From Paenarthrobacter aurescens (GTDB lineage: Bacteria; Actinomycetota; Actinomycetes; Actinomycetales; Micrococcaceae), in NCBI RefSeq assembly GCF_025421775.1, contig NZ_JAOEFX010000001.1:62001-126000 (forward strand): a DNA stretch of 64,000 nt. The letters run 5' to 3'. This document shows, in pieces, positions 52,942-62,999 of this stretch. Below the pieces are notes generated by a model. That model was not told the DNA's origin, searched no databases, and saw nothing but the letters and a program-made list of their open reading frames with translations. Each line of letters starts with the position of its first letter. The stretch's first letter is position 1. The position numbers were made by a program, and so were the translations under genes.

Positions 52942-55900
52942 TTGAGCTTTACCCACCTGCACGTTTCCACGGCCTTCAGCGCACACTTCGGCGTCTCCTG
53001 GCCGGACCACCTCGCCCAAACAGCCGCAGCAGACGGCGCAACAGCACTCGCCTGCACGGACCGGGACGGGCTGTACGGCACTGTCAAGCACCTCAAAGCC
53101 TGTATGGACGCAGGCATCGACCCCATCGTTGGGGTGGACCTGGCAGTATTCGACGACGACGGAGACCTCCGCACCCAAGTCGCGGGCCGCGTCGTCGTAC
53201 TAGCTCATGGCAACAACAATGGCGCCGGCTACAGGGCACTGTGCCGCCTCATTTCCGACGCCCACGCACGCACCTCAGGTAAAGCCGGAGGAGTAGTCCC
53301 AGTCGCAGTCACGCGGAGCGAACTCGCCTCAAGAACCCTCGACCCCAAAACCCTCAAACCAGTTCTGACCATCCTGCTCGGACCCGACTCAGATGTAGGC
53401 CGCGCCATGGGAGGGCGCAAGTACCTTCGGCCCAGGACCCTCTTCAAGCAATGGGTCGATGCCATGCCGCCCGGCACAATCGTGGCCGAAACAGTCTCCC
53501 ACCTCAGTGCCCCAGGAGAGCCGCTCAGCACTGCCCACGCCGTACGGATGCTCAAGCTCGCCCTCGAATACAACGTTCCCGCCGTTCTTACCAACGCAGT
53601 CCGCTACTGCGCCCAGGACGGCGCAGCCACCGCCGACGTCCTGGACTCGGCCCGCACACTGAAATCCCTCCCGGAACTCTCAGCCGCACCCATGCTCCAA
53701 CCAACAGGACTTCTCCAACCGACAGGACTGCTCCAACCGACAGGGCAGGGCTGGCTGAAAAATGCCCACCAAATGCTCCAACTCGCCAAAGAAATCATGA
53801 ACGCGGCAGGCCAGGGAAAAGCCGACCTCCACAAACTGCTCGCCAACACAGAAGCGCTCGCAGACAAATGCCGCATTGACCCCGTCCTGGACATGGGGTG
53901 GAAGAAGCCGGTAGTTCCCGAGGCCTCCATCATTGGCATCGACCGCGACCCCATGGTGGAACTCACCCAACGCTGTGAGGCAGGGATCTCCCGACGGTTC
54001 CCGGGCATCAACGGTAAAGCCGAAAAACACCTGCGCTCGCGGTTGGAACATGAGCTTGGAATCATCGCCCGGCTTGGGTTTGCTTCCTACTTCCTCACCG
54101 TGGCGGAGGTGTCCCGGATGATCCTTGATATGGGGGTCAGGGTTGCTGCCAGGGGATCAGGCGCCTCAAGCCTGGTCAATTACCTGATCGACATCAGCCA
54201 AGTGGATCCGATCCGCCACGACCTCATCTTTGAACGCTTCTTGTCAGGTCGCCGGTCAACCCTTCCCGACATCGACATCGACGTCGAAAGCGCAGAACGG
54301 CACAACGTATACCGAAAGATTTTTGAACGTTTCGGTGCTGAGCGCGTCACGCTCATGAGCATGCAGAACGGTTACCGGGCACGCGGAGCTGTTCGGGACG
54401 CAGGGATGGCTTTGGGGATGGATGACGGCGAGATCGGTGAAATCGCCAAGCAATTGTGGAGATTTTCAGCTCGCAAGTTCAGGGAAGCCTTGGTCGAGAA
54501 GCCTGAACTGCGTGATTTTGCCGGAAGGGTGGAACAGGGAAGGTTGGAGGAGAACCAGCAACTTGATCTGCTGGTGGACCTTACCGAAAGGCTGGACCGT
54601 CTGCCCAGGCACATCTCCATGCATCCTTGTGGGGTGATCCTGGGAGATGCCACGCTTCTGGACAGGACCCCTGTTCAGCCCAGTGGATTAGGGCTGCCCA
54701 TGAGCCAGTTCGACAAACACGACATGGACCCCATGGGAATGCTCAAACTTGATGTCCTGGGAGTTCGGATGCAAAGTGCCATGGCTTTTGCCGTGCGGGA
54801 AGTGATCCGGTTGCATCCTTCCAAAGCCGAAGTAGTAGCTGCCGGCAAGCACCCGGTTGAGCCGGGTGGGACAGGGCCGGACTTCATCGCTGCCGATGGC
54901 AGGATCGATCTCAACGCAGTTCCGTTTGACGACGAACCCACCTTTGAACTGATCCGCAGCACCCATACACTTGGCTGTTTCCAGATCGAGTCACCCGGCC
55001 AGCGGGAGCTCATCGGAAAGATGGCTCCCAGGGAATTCAACGATCTCATCATCGATATCTCGCTCTTCAGGCCCGGGCCCATGAAATCGGATATGGTGCG
55101 GCCCTTCCTTGAGCACCGGCATGGCTTTGCTCCTGAAAAATATCCCCATCCGGACCTTAAACCCGTGCTTCAAGAGACTCATGGGGTGACGGTTTTCCAT
55201 GAGCAGATCCTGAAGACATTCCACGTTATGACCGGATGCGGCCTGGATAGGGCTGATGAGTTCCGCCGGGCTCTTGGGAATGAAATCCAAGAGCCCGGGG
55301 TGGAAGAATACTTCCGCCGGGAAGCGATCAAGAACTACTCTCCCGAGGTAGTGGACAAGGTGTGGGGAACACTCAAGGCTTTTGGCAGCTTTGGCTTTTG
55401 CAAAGCCCATGGCGCTGCGTTCGCGGTGCCCACATATCAATCGGCGTGGCTAAAAACCCATCATCCGGAGGCTTTCCTTGCTGGGTTGTGGGAACACGAC
55501 CCAGGGATGTATCCCAAGCGCTTGCTGGTGGCCGAAGCACGCCGGCTTGGCATACCGATCCTTCCTTTGGACATCAACAGGAGCCAGGCTGAATACAGGG
55601 TGGAGAAGATCCATGAGGGACCTGACCAAGGCAAACTTGGCATCCGCTTGAGCCTCACTGGAATTTACGGGCTTTCAGGTGCGGAACTGAAACGGATCGT
55701 GGCGGGACAACCCTACGATTCCCTGGCGGATCTCAGGGCACGGTCACGGGTCAGCAAGCCAAACATCAAGAGGCTGGCCCAACTGGGAGCCTTCGATGCC
55801 CTGCACAAGGATTCCGGTGGAAGAGCCAATCGGGCCGACCTCGTACAGCATTTGCAAGCCCTCCAAAGCAGTCCCTCCAAGAAGGCAGCCGACGTCATGG

Positions 55901-56478
55901 AGGGGCAACTGTCGTTCGCGCTGGGCGATGTTGAATTGAGAAATCTGGCTCCGGAGCTTCCAGAACCATCAATGGTGGACAACGTCAGGGCAGAGCTCGA
56001 CTTAATGGCCGTCGATGTCAGTGAACACCTCATGGACAGTCACAGGCCCCTGCTGGACAAGCTGGGAGTAACCACTGCCAATAGACTCCTCGGCCTTCGC
56101 AACGGGACCGAAGTGCTGGTGGCAGGGGTACGGATAGCCACCCAAACCCCACCCATGCGTGGCGGGAGGCGTGTGGTGTTCATCAGCATCGACGACGGCA
56201 CGGGCTGTGTGGACTCTGTCTTCTTCCATGAAGCCCAGGAGGAATCCGGTCCGCTGCTGTTCGGTACCCGCCTGCTGCTGATCCGTGGAACCACCAGGAG
56301 GACCGGTCCCAAGGGGATCAGCCTCAGCGCCAGCAAGGCGTGGGATCTCAGCCAGCCTGAAACGCTGCCGTTCGCGGAACTCCTGCCTGCTGGAGGTGGC
56401 CCACCGGATAATTACACCCACCAAGGCCCCCTTCACGGCATCTCCAGGAACCTTGCCATCACAGGGCTGGGAAGCTGA
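52942..56478 (+). CDS. dnaE2: Error-prone DNA polymerase DnaE2 (ImuC)
   Basis: 1178 residues of the C-family polymerase alpha subunit. The PHP domain at the start (FTHLHVSTAFSAHFG) lacks several usual His/Asp metal ligands. The palm carries the catalytic PDIDIDVE near residue 445 with further VLGVRMQSAMAF and HPCGVILGD. The helix-hairpin and OB-fold part follow (VRIATQTPPMRGGRRVVFIS). DnaE2 performs SOS mutagenic translesion synthesis with ImuA/ImuB, which are not next to it here. A three-unit 18-bp repeat lies near residue 255. TTG start at 52942. Confidence 0.93.
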   Translation: MSFTHLHVSTAFSAHFGVSWPDHLAQTAAADGATALACTDRDGLYGTVKHLKACMDAGIDPIVGVDLAVFDDDGDLRTQVAGRVVVLAHGNNNGAGYRALCRLISDAHARTSGKAGGVVPVAVTRSELASRTLDPKTLKPVLTILLGPDSDVGRAMGGRKYLRPRTLFKQWVDAMPPGTIVAETVSHLSAPGEPLSTAHAVRMLKLALEYNVPAVLTNAVRYCAQDGAATADVLDSARTLKSLPELSAAPMLQPTGLLQPTGLLQPTGQGWLKNAHQMLQLAKEIMNAAGQGKADLHKLLANTEALADKCRIDPVLDMGWKKPVVPEASIIGIDRDPMVELTQRCEAGISRRFPGINGKAEKHLRSRLEHELGIIARLGFASYFLTVAEVSRMILDMGVRVAARGSGASSLVNYLIDISQVDPIRHDLIFERFLSGRRSTLPDIDIDVESAERHNVYRKIFERFGAERVTLMSMQNGYRARGAVRDAGMALGMDDGEIGEIAKQLWRFSARKFREALVEKPELRDFAGRVEQGRLEENQQLDLLVDLTERLDRLPRHISMHPCGVILGDATLLDRTPVQPSGLGLPMSQFDKHDMDPMGMLKLDVLGVRMQSAMAFAVREVIRLHPSKAEVVAAGKHPVEPGGTGPDFIAADGRIDLNAVPFDDEPTFELIRSTHTLGCFQIESPGQRELIGKMAPREFNDLIIDISLFRPGPMKSDMVRPFLEHRHGFAPEKYPHPDLKPVLQETHGVTVFHEQILKTFHVMTGCGLDRADEFRRALGNEIQEPGVEEYFRREAIKNYSPEVVDKVWGTLKAFGSFGFCKAHGAAFAVPTYQSAWLKTHHPEAFLAGLWEHDPGMYPKRLLVAEARRLGIPILPLDINRSQAEYRVEKIHEGPDQGKLGIRLSLTGIYGLSGAELKRIVAGQPYDSLADLRARSRVSKPNIKRLAQLGAFDALHKDSGGRANRADLVQHLQALQSSPSKKAADVMEGQLSFALGDVELRNLAPELPEPSMVDNVRAELDLMAVDVSEHLMDSHRPLLDKLGVTTANRLLGLRNGTEVLVAGVRIATQTPPMRGGRRVVFISIDDGTGCVDSVFFHEAQEESGPLLFGTRLLLIRGTTRRTGPKGISLSASKAWDLSQPETLPFAELLPAGGGPPDNYTHQGPLHGISRNLAITGLGS
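53695..53748 (+). repeat. In-frame 18-bp tandem repeat in dnaE2 (three units)
   Basis: Three units (53695-53712, 53713-53730, 53731-53748) begin CTCCAACC and differ at few bases; each encodes LQPTG plus one residue (LQPTGL, LQPTGL, LQPTGQ). It looks like a coding minisatellite in a linker near residues 252-269. Confidence 0.9.
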
Positions 56479-56608
56479 ACAGCAGCTGAATTGGGCACCG
56501 GCGCGCTGCTTTGGCCGCCTTCGCCGAAGCAGATACGATTGACGGTGGCTGGCTGTGGTCCCCGTACGCCACAAGCTATGAAGCCTCAACCATGAATAGG
56601 AGACACCC

Positions 56609-58618
56609 GTGTCAGATGCCCAACAGATCACCCTCATCGTCGATGGCGAAGAGACCAAGGTGACGGAAGGGACTACCGGCGCGGAACTCTTCTTCGAGCG
56701 CCGCGACGTCGTTGTAGCCCGTGTCAACGGTGTGCTGAAGGACCTTGACCAGGTTCTGCCCGCAGACGCTGACATCGAAGGCGTCACCATCGAATCACCC
56801 GATGGCCTCAACGTTCTCCGCCACTCCACCGCGCACGTCATGGCGCAGGCCGTGCAGCAGTTGCGCCCTGAGGCCAAGCTCGGGATCGGCCCGTACATCA
56901 CCGACGGTTTCTACTTCGACTTCGACGTCGCCGAGCCGTTCACCCCGGAAGACCTGCGCACGCTGGAAAAGATGATGCAGAAGATCATCAACCAGAACCA
57001 GAAGTTTGTCCGCCGCGTGGTCACCGAAGATGAAGCCCGTGAGGCTATGGCCAACGAGCCCTACAAGCTGGAACTCCTTGGCAAAAAGGACGACGCCAAA
57101 GACGCAGCTGAAGGCGTCAACGTTGAGGTCGGCGCCGGCGACATCACGATCTACGACAACGTTGACAGGAAGAGCGGCGAGAGTGTCTGGTGCGATCTTT
57201 GCCGGGGCCCGCACCTGCCCAACACCAAAATCATTTCCAATGCGTTCGCTTTGACCCGCTCGTCCGCCGCCTACTGGCTGGGCAACCAGAACAACCAGCA
57301 GCTGCAGCGTATCTACGGCACCGCCTGGCCCACCAAGGAAGCCCTCAAGGCCTACCAGGAACGCATCGCCGAAGCCGAGCGCCGCGACCACCGCAAGCTC
57401 GGCGTTGAACTTGACCTCTTCTCCTTCCCGGACGAGCTGGGCTCCGGTCTCCCGGTGTTCCACCCCAAGGGCGGCATCATCCGCAAGGCCATGGAGGACT
57501 ACTCCCGCCAACGCCACGTGGACGCCGGCTACGAGTTCGTGTACACACCCCACATCACCAAGGGACACCTCTACGAGGTTTCGGGGCACCTGGACTGGTA
57601 TAAGGACGGTATGTTCCCGGCGATGCACGTGGATGCCGAACTCAATGAGGATGGCACGGTCCGCAAGCCCGGTCAGGATTACTACCTGAAGCCGATGAAC
57701 TGCCCCATGCATAACTTGATTTTCCGCTCCCGCGGCAGGTCCTACCGCGAACTGCCGCTACGGCTGTTCGAATTCGGTTCGGTGTACCGCTACGAGAAGT
57801 CCGGCGTCGTGCACGGCTTGACGCGTGTACGTGGCATGACACAGGACGATGCCCACATCTACTGCACCCGCGAGCAGATGAAGGATGAGCTCACCACCAC
57901 GCTGAACTTCGTCCTCGGCCTGCTCAAGGACTACGGCCTGGATGACTTCTACCTGGAGCTTTCCACCAAGAACGAAGAAAAGTTTGTTGGCGACGACGCC
58001 GCTTGGGAGGAAGCTACCCGCACCCTCTCCGAGGTTGCCGCGGCCTCCGGCCTGGAATTGGTTCCGGATCCGGGGGGAGCAGCCTTCTACGGTCCCAAGA
58101 TCTCCGTCCAGGCAAAGGACGCCCTGGGCAGGACCTGGCAGATGTCCACTATTCAGCTGGACTTCAACCTGCCCGAACGGTTCGAACTGGAATACCAGGC
58201 GGCGGACGGCACGCGCCAGCGCCCCGTCATGATCCACCGCGCCCTCTTCGGTTCGGTTGAGCGCTTCATGGGTGTCCTCACCGAGCATTACGCCGGTGCT
58301 TTCCCGGCGTGGCTCGCCCCGGTGCAGGTGGTGGGCGTCCCTGTCGCCGAGACGTTCAACGACTACATGTTCGACGTCGTGGGCCAGCTCAAGGCCGCCG
58401 GGATCCGTGCCGAGGTTGACATCTCCTCGGACCGTTTCCCCAAGAAGATCCGCACTGCCAGCAAGGACAAGATTCCCTTTGTCCTGATTGCCGGGGGTGA
58501 GGACGCCGAGGCCGGTGCCGTGTCGTTCCGCTTCCGCGATGGCAGCCAGGACAATGGCGTTCCCGTGGCAGAGGCGGTCCGCAGGATTGTCGACGCCGTC
58601 AAGAACCGCGAGAGCTGA
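56609..58618 (+). CDS. thrS: Threonyl-tRNA synthetase
   Basis: 669 residues. An N-terminal TGS domain, the editing-type domain with HSTAH near residue 72, the catalytic core with KPMNCPMHN and [23 protein letters not shown], and the C-terminal anticodon-binding domain ([19 protein letters not shown]). It charges tRNA-Thr. The GTG at 56609 follows AGGAGA. Downstream HIT and pgsA follow the mycobacterial gene order. Confidence 0.97.
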   Translation: MSDAQQITLIVDGEETKVTEGTTGAELFFERRDVVVARVNGVLKDLDQVLPADADIEGVTIESPDGLNVLRHSTAHVMAQAVQQLRPEAKLGIGPYITDGFYFDFDVAEPFTPEDLRTLEKMMQKIINQNQKFVRRVVTEDEAREAMANEPYKLELLGKKDDAKDAAEGVNVEVGAGDITIYDNVDRKSGESVWCDLCRGPHLPNTKIISNAFALTRSSAAYWLGNQNNQQLQRIYGTAWPTKEALKAYQERIAEAERRDHRKLGVELDLFSFPDELGSGLPVFHPKGGIIRKAMEDYSRQRHVDAGYEFVYTPHITKGHLYEVSGHLDWYKDGMFPAMHVDAELNEDGTVRKPGQDYYLKPMNCPMHNLIFRSRGRSYRELPLRLFEFGSVYRYEKSGVVHGLTRVRGMTQDDAHIYCTREQMKDELTTTLNFVLGLLKDYGLDDFYLELSTKNEEKFVGDDAAWEEATRTLSEVAAASGLELVPDPGGAAFYGPKISVQAKDALGRTWQMSTIQLDFNLPERFELEYQAADGTRQRPVMIHRALFGSVERFMGVLTEHYAGAFPAWLAPVQVVGVPVAETFNDYMFDVVGQLKAAGIRAEVDISSDRFPKKIRTASKDKIPFVLIAGGEDAEAGAVSFRFRDGSQDNGVPVAEAVRRIVDAVKNRES

Positions 58619-58637
58619 CGGAACGGGCGCATAGACG

Positions 58638-59231
58638 GTGCAGGAGAACACAGGCGCGGCAGCTGACTTTCCCGGCGACGCCGACGTAACCGATGACTTC
58701 GGACTCGCAGGCGTTCCGGACGCGTTTCAGCGTCTGTGGACTCCCCACCGCATGGCCTACATCAAGGGCGGGCAGGATCAATTCAAGAACAAGGATGACT
58801 GCCCGTTCTGTGTAGGACCCACCCGTTCGGACGAGGAATCGCTGATCGTCTACCGGGGGAGGACCTGCTATGTGGTCCTCAACCTCTTCCCGTACAACCC
58901 GGGGCACTTGTTGATCTGTCCCTACCGCCACGTGCCCGATTACACGGACATCACGGTGGAGGAGACGGCCGAGTTTGCCGAACTTACCCAAACAGCCATG
59001 CGGGTCCTGCGGAAGGTTTCGAATCCGAGTGGTTTCAACCTGGGCATGAACCAAGGCGTGACAGGCGGTGCCGGCATCGCCGCGCACCTTCATCAACATG
59101 TAGTCCCGCGGTGGGGTGGCGACGGAAACTTCTTCCCCATCATCGCCCAGACCAAGGCCATCACGCAGACTCTGGACGAAGTCCGCAAGCTCGTGGCCGA
59201 AGCCTGGCCGGGGGAGTCGAATGCTCAATAG
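58638..59231 (+). CDS. HIT-family hydrolase
   Basis: 197 residues. The zinc-type CPFC near residue 55, NLFPYNPGHLLICPYRH, and the histidine triad HLHQHVVPRW near residue 153 identify a HIT protein resembling the mycobacterial AP4A phosphorylase Rv2613c. GTG start. It lies between thrS and pgsA, as in Mycobacterium, and overlaps pgsA by 11 bp. Confidence 0.92.
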   Translation: MQENTGAAADFPGDADVTDDFGLAGVPDAFQRLWTPHRMAYIKGGQDQFKNKDDCPFCVGPTRSDEESLIVYRGRTCYVVLNLFPYNPGHLLICPYRHVPDYTDITVEETAEFAELTQTAMRVLRKVSNPSGFNLGMNQGVTGGAGIAAHLHQHVVPRWGGDGNFFPIIAQTKAITQTLDEVRKLVAEAWPGESNAQ

Positions 59232-59850
59232 GCATGCGCGCGGCTTCTTCACTTCACTCTTTACACCTCTGGCGCGTTGGCTCCTCAGGATCGGTGTGTC
59301 TCCGGACGCAGTGACCATTGCGGGGACCGCCGGCGTGGTTCTGGGCGGGCTGGTCCTCTACCCGATGGGCCACCTGTGGTGGGGTTCTGTGGTGGTTGCC
59401 TTCTTCGCCTTCTCAGATGTCGTCGACGGGATCATGGCGCGCTTGCAGGGCCGGGCCGGAGGCTGGGGGAACTTCCTTGACTCCACCTTGGACCGGTTGG
59501 CGGATGGCGCGATCTTCGCGGGCCTCACTATCTGGTTCTTCACCAAGGGTGAGGACCCTGCAATCGGGACTGCCGCCGTCGTTTGCCTTGTCCTGGGGAT
59601 GGTTGTTTCCTACGCGAGGGCCAAAGCGGAATCGCTCGGATACCAAGCGAGCGTGGGGATCGCCGAGCGTGCCGAGCGGTTGGCTTCGGTGCTGCTGATT
59701 GCCGGGCTCACCGGTCTTGGTCTTCCTCCGGTGGTGCTGTTCGGAACGTTGATCCTGCTGGCGCTGGCCAGCGCGGTGACAATCGTCCAGCGCATGTCTG
59801 CGGTGCGGCGGCAAGCCATGGCTGAAGCGGATGGAACGGCTGCGGCGTAA
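59221..59850 (+). CDS. pgsA: CDP-alcohol phosphatidyltransferase (PgsA/phosphatidylinositol-phosphate synthase type)
   Basis: 209 residues, about six membrane segments. The CDP-alcohol motif DVVDGIMARLQGRAGGWGNF plus LDSTLD (D-x2-DG-x2-AR-x8-G-x3-D-x3-D) begins near residue 67. In actinobacteria the gene next to thrS-HIT makes phosphatidylinositol phosphate. The ATG at 59221 follows GGGGGAG. The acyltransferase and pimA genes that follow in mycobacteria are absent. Confidence 0.9.
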   Translation: MLNRHARGFFTSLFTPLARWLLRIGVSPDAVTIAGTAGVVLGGLVLYPMGHLWWGSVVVAFFAFSDVVDGIMARLQGRAGGWGNFLDSTLDRLADGAIFAGLTIWFFTKGEDPAIGTAAVVCLVLGMVVSYARAKAESLGYQASVGIAERAERLASVLLIAGLTGLGLPPVVLFGTLILLALASAVTIVQRMSAVRRQAMAEADGTAAA

Positions 59851-59951
59851 CGCCTAAGGGGCGATGCCTGACAAGGGAACTGGCATCCGACCAAACTCAG
59901 CCCTTGACGGTTGTGCAGTCGCCCTACCACAGGCCTCTTTGTTGCCCGTCA

Positions 59952-59972
59952 AGGCAGTAATGAATGTACTGC
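59952..59972. promoter_or_regulatory. Inverted repeat upstream of pdxS
   Basis: GGCAGTA (59952-59958) and TACTGCC (59966-59972) form a perfect 7-bp inverted repeat with a 7-nt spacer, 134 bp before pdxS. It could be an operator or a terminator of pgsA; no T run follows. Confidence 0.4.
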
Positions 59973-60105
59973 CACCCTGCAACCTGGGACTACTATTACT
60001 AGTACTTGGTCACCTTGACCTGAAAATCCGGTGTGCGCTGATTGCGGTCCTGTGGCTGCGCGTGCCTCCGGCAAGAAGGTCGTTTATCTACCCATAGGGG
60101 TTTTT

Positions 60106-61044
60106 GTGTCTACACCAGATGTAAGCAACGAAGCCGGTTCGTCCGCGAACAGCGTCACGGGCAGCAGCCGCGTTAAGCGGGGCATGGCGGAGATGCTCAA
60201 GGGCGGCGTCATCATGGACGTCGTTAACGTCGAGCAGGCCCGCATCGCCGAGGACGCCGGTGCCGTCGCTGTCATGGCGCTCGAGCGTGTCCCGGCCGAT
60301 ATCCGCGCCCAGGGTGGCGTGTCCCGCATGTCCGATCCCGACATGATCGACGCGATCATCGCCGCCGTGTCCATCCCAGTCATGGCCAAGGCCCGCATCG
60401 GCCACTTCGTCGAAGCCCAGGTCCTGCAGTCCCTCGGTGTTGACTACATCGACGAGTCCGAGGTCCTGACCCCGGCGGACTACATCAACCACATCGACAA
60501 GTGGAACTTCACCGTCCCCTTCGTTTGTGGTGCCACCAACCTCGGTGAGGCCCTGCGCCGCATCAACGAGGGCGCGGCGATGATCCGTTCCAAGGGCGAA
60601 GCCGGCACCGGCGATGTTTCCAACGCCACCGGGCACATGCGCCAGATCCGTTCCGAGATCGCCAAGCTCGCCGCCCTCCCGGAGGACGAGCTCTACGTTG
60701 CGGCCAAGGAACTGCAGGCCCCGTACGAACTGGTCAAGGAAGTTGCCGCCACCGGCAAGCTCCCCGTGGTCCTGTTCACTGCCGGTGGCATCGCCACCCC
60801 GGCTGATGCTGCGATGATGATGCAGCTCGGCGCCGATGGTGTGTTCGTTGGCTCGGGCATCTTCAAGTCCGGCAACCCGGCAGAGCGCGCCGCCGCCGTC
60901 GTTTTTAATCCAGTCCCCTGCGTTTCAGGAGGGGCTCCAGCTTTGCGTCGCGGCCCCGGAACGCCCGGAACGACTCCAAAGGGTCACGGCTGTTGCCCCG
61001 TGAGAGGAGCTCGGATCGGAAGTGGGTGCCGTTGGCCCTTGTGA
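60106..61044 (+). pseudogene. pdxS: pdxS (pyridoxal 5'-phosphate synthase), 3' end replaced
   Basis: The family sequence runs to residue 266 (up to about 60903): [18 protein letters not shown], the catalytic Lys in [18 protein letters not shown] with the second Lys, and [20 protein letters not shown]. Normal PdxS then continues about 37 residues to a HRLAERGW-type end. Here it changes abruptly into an unrelated Pro/Gly/Arg-rich tail of about 46 residues that is antisense to the M3 peptidase gene. The protein may still fold its barrel, but the C-terminal segment needed for assembly is lost. GTG start after AGGGG. pdxT is not present downstream. Confidence 0.8.
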
Positions 61045-62917
61045 GACCGCCGTTCTCCTTGAACCATTCCACCGTGTCCGCATCCAGTACTTCACTCCAG
61101 ATGTAGGAGTAGTAGCCGGCCGCGTAGCCGGCGCCCGCGAAGATGTGCTGGAAGTAGCCCGTACGGTACCTGGGTGGAATCAGCGGATGCGCAATTGCGG
61201 CTTCGGCCAGCGACTTGGCCTCGAAAGCCAGGACGTCGTCCGGGATGTCGTCTTCGGAGAGCACGTGCCACGCAAGGTCAAGCAAGGCAGCGCCGAGATA
61301 TTCGGTGGTTGCGAATCCCTCGCCCCACAGCAGTGAGTCGTTCAGTTTATCCACGGTCTTCTGGGGGAGCGGTTCCCTTGTGGAGTGGTGACGGGCATAG
61401 TTGGCCAGGATTTCGGGCCACATGATCCACATTTCGTTAACCTGCGACGGGTACTCCACGAAGTCCCGGGGCACTGACGTTCCGGAGAAGCGTGGATAGG
61501 TGACATCGGAGAACAGGCCGTGCAGGGCGTGGCCGAACTCGTGGAACACGGTGCGGACCTCGTCGAGGGACAACAACGTCGGTTCGCCGGGAGCAGGCTT
61601 GGTGATGTTGAGGTTGTTGATCACAACGGACTTCGTGCCCAGCAGATTGGATTGTTCCACGAGGGAGTTCATCCAGGCACCCCCGCGCTTTGATTCCCGG
61701 GTGTAGTAGTCGCCCAGGAACAGGCCCAGGCCGCTGCCGTCTTCATTGAGTACCTCCCAGACGCGGACGTCGGGGTGGTAGCCATCCAGGTCTTCGCGTT
61801 CATGGAAGGTGACTCCGTAAAGCTGTGTTGCGGCGCGGAAGACCCCGTCGTTGAGGACGGTCTCCAGGGTGAAGTAGGGCCGGAGGGCCTGCTCATCCAC
61901 CTCAAACCGTTCCTTGCGGACCCGGGCCGAGAAGAACGCCCAATCCCAAGGCTCGAGTTCGTGGCCGGCTGATTCGGCCAAGGCATCGGCTTCGGCTTGG
62001 GCGTTCCGGATGGCGGCAGGTGCCAGCCGGCCCAGCATTGCCTGCACCTCCGCAAAGTTCGGGGCTGTCTGCTGATCCACTACCAGCTCCGCATAGCTGG
62101 CGAAGCCCAGCAGCGTTGCTTTCTCTGCGCGCAGCCGGACGGTCGCCGTCACGAGGTCGCGCACATCCAAGGCGCCGCCTTCAGTGCCACGTGACAAGGA
62201 TGCTTCATACAGACGACGGCGGATGGCCCGGTTTTCCAGGGACGCGAGAGCGGGCTGGTTGCTCGGCTGGATGAGTGTCAGCAGGTATTTGCCTTCGTGC
62301 CCGGCAGCCTTTGCTGCTTTTGCGGCATTGGTGACGTCGTCCGCCGGCAGCCCGGCAAGTTCCCCAGCGTCGTCAAGCAGCAATGCCGAGGACTTCATGG
62401 CTTCCTTGACGCGCTGGCCAAATTCCGTGCCCAAACGTGAGAGTTCCGCGTTGACTTCACGCAGCCGCGCCTGGGCGGCACCATCCAGCTGAATACCCGA
62501 CTGCCGGAATTCCTTGAGGTATTCCTCCACCAGGCGCGTGGACTCGGCGTCGAGGGTGGAGGTGTCGATGGCAGCAAAGCGTTCGTAGAGCGCGCGGTTC
62601 ATATACACAGCATCCTGGTGGGCTGAGAATTTTGGCGAAAACTCAGTTTCCAGTGTTTTGATCTCATCCGCGGCATCTGCCGAAACAAGGGTGAAGAACG
62701 ATGCGGCCGCTCGCTCCAGAAGGCGTCCGGAACGCTCCATGGGCAGGGCGGTGTTCTCGAAGGAGGCGGCTTCGGGGTTGTTCGCGATCGTGGCAATTTC
62801 TTTCAGGTGTTCGGCAAGCCCCGCCTCCATGGCCTCGGCGTAATGGCCCGTTGAGATCGCGGCGAACGGCGGTAGTCCGTAGGGCAGGGGGCTGGGACTC
62901 AGGAGGGGATTGACCAT
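60905..62917 (-). CDS. M3-family metallopeptidase (oligopeptidase)
   Basis: 670 residues with the zinc site [15 protein letters not shown] near residue 455 (HExxH plus downstream Glu in [12 protein letters not shown]), and the typical [22 protein letters not shown] and [16 protein letters not shown] regions. It cleaves short peptides in the cytosol; similar to peptidyl-dipeptidase Dcp. The C-terminus [11 protein letters not shown] is the normal family end. Its stop codon sits right at the break in pdxS. Confidence 0.95.
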   Translation of the reverse strand: MVNPLLSPSPLPYGLPPFAAISTGHYAEAMEAGLAEHLKEIATIANNPEAASFENTALPMERSGRLLERAAASFFTLVSADAADEIKTLETEFSPKFSAHQDAVYMNRALYERFAAIDTSTLDAESTRLVEEYLKEFRQSGIQLDGAAQARLREVNAELSRLGTEFGQRVKEAMKSSALLLDDAGELAGLPADDVTNAAKAAKAAGHEGKYLLTLIQPSNQPALASLENRAIRRRLYEASLSRGTEGGALDVRDLVTATVRLRAEKATLLGFASYAELVVDQQTAPNFAEVQAMLGRLAPAAIRNAQAEADALAESAGHELEPWDWAFFSARVRKERFEVDEQALRPYFTLETVLNDGVFRAATQLYGVTFHEREDLDGYHPDVRVWEVLNEDGSGLGLFLGDYYTRESKRGGAWMNSLVEQSNLLGTKSVVINNLNITKPAPGEPTLLSLDEVRTVFHEFGHALHGLFSDVTYPRFSGTSVPRDFVEYPSQVNEMWIMWPEILANYARHHSTREPLPQKTVDKLNDSLLWGEGFATTEYLGAALLDLAWHVLSEDDIPDDVLAFEAKSLAEAAIAHPLIPPRYRTGYFQHIFAGAGYAAGYYSYIWSEVLDADTVEWFKENGGLTRANGTHFRSELLSRGNSRDPLESFRAFRGRDAKLEPLLKRRGLD

Positions 62918-62999
62918 GAAGTGACTCTTTCACGTAAGAATCGTGTCCTCAAGAGCGGCACGCCCTGTTTGTCCGGCCTTCAGCCTTAGGATGAAAATC

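Noticed and set aside
53695..53748. CRISPR-like repeat
   Set aside because: The three units are adjacent without spacers and in frame within dnaE2, so it is a coding tandem repeat.
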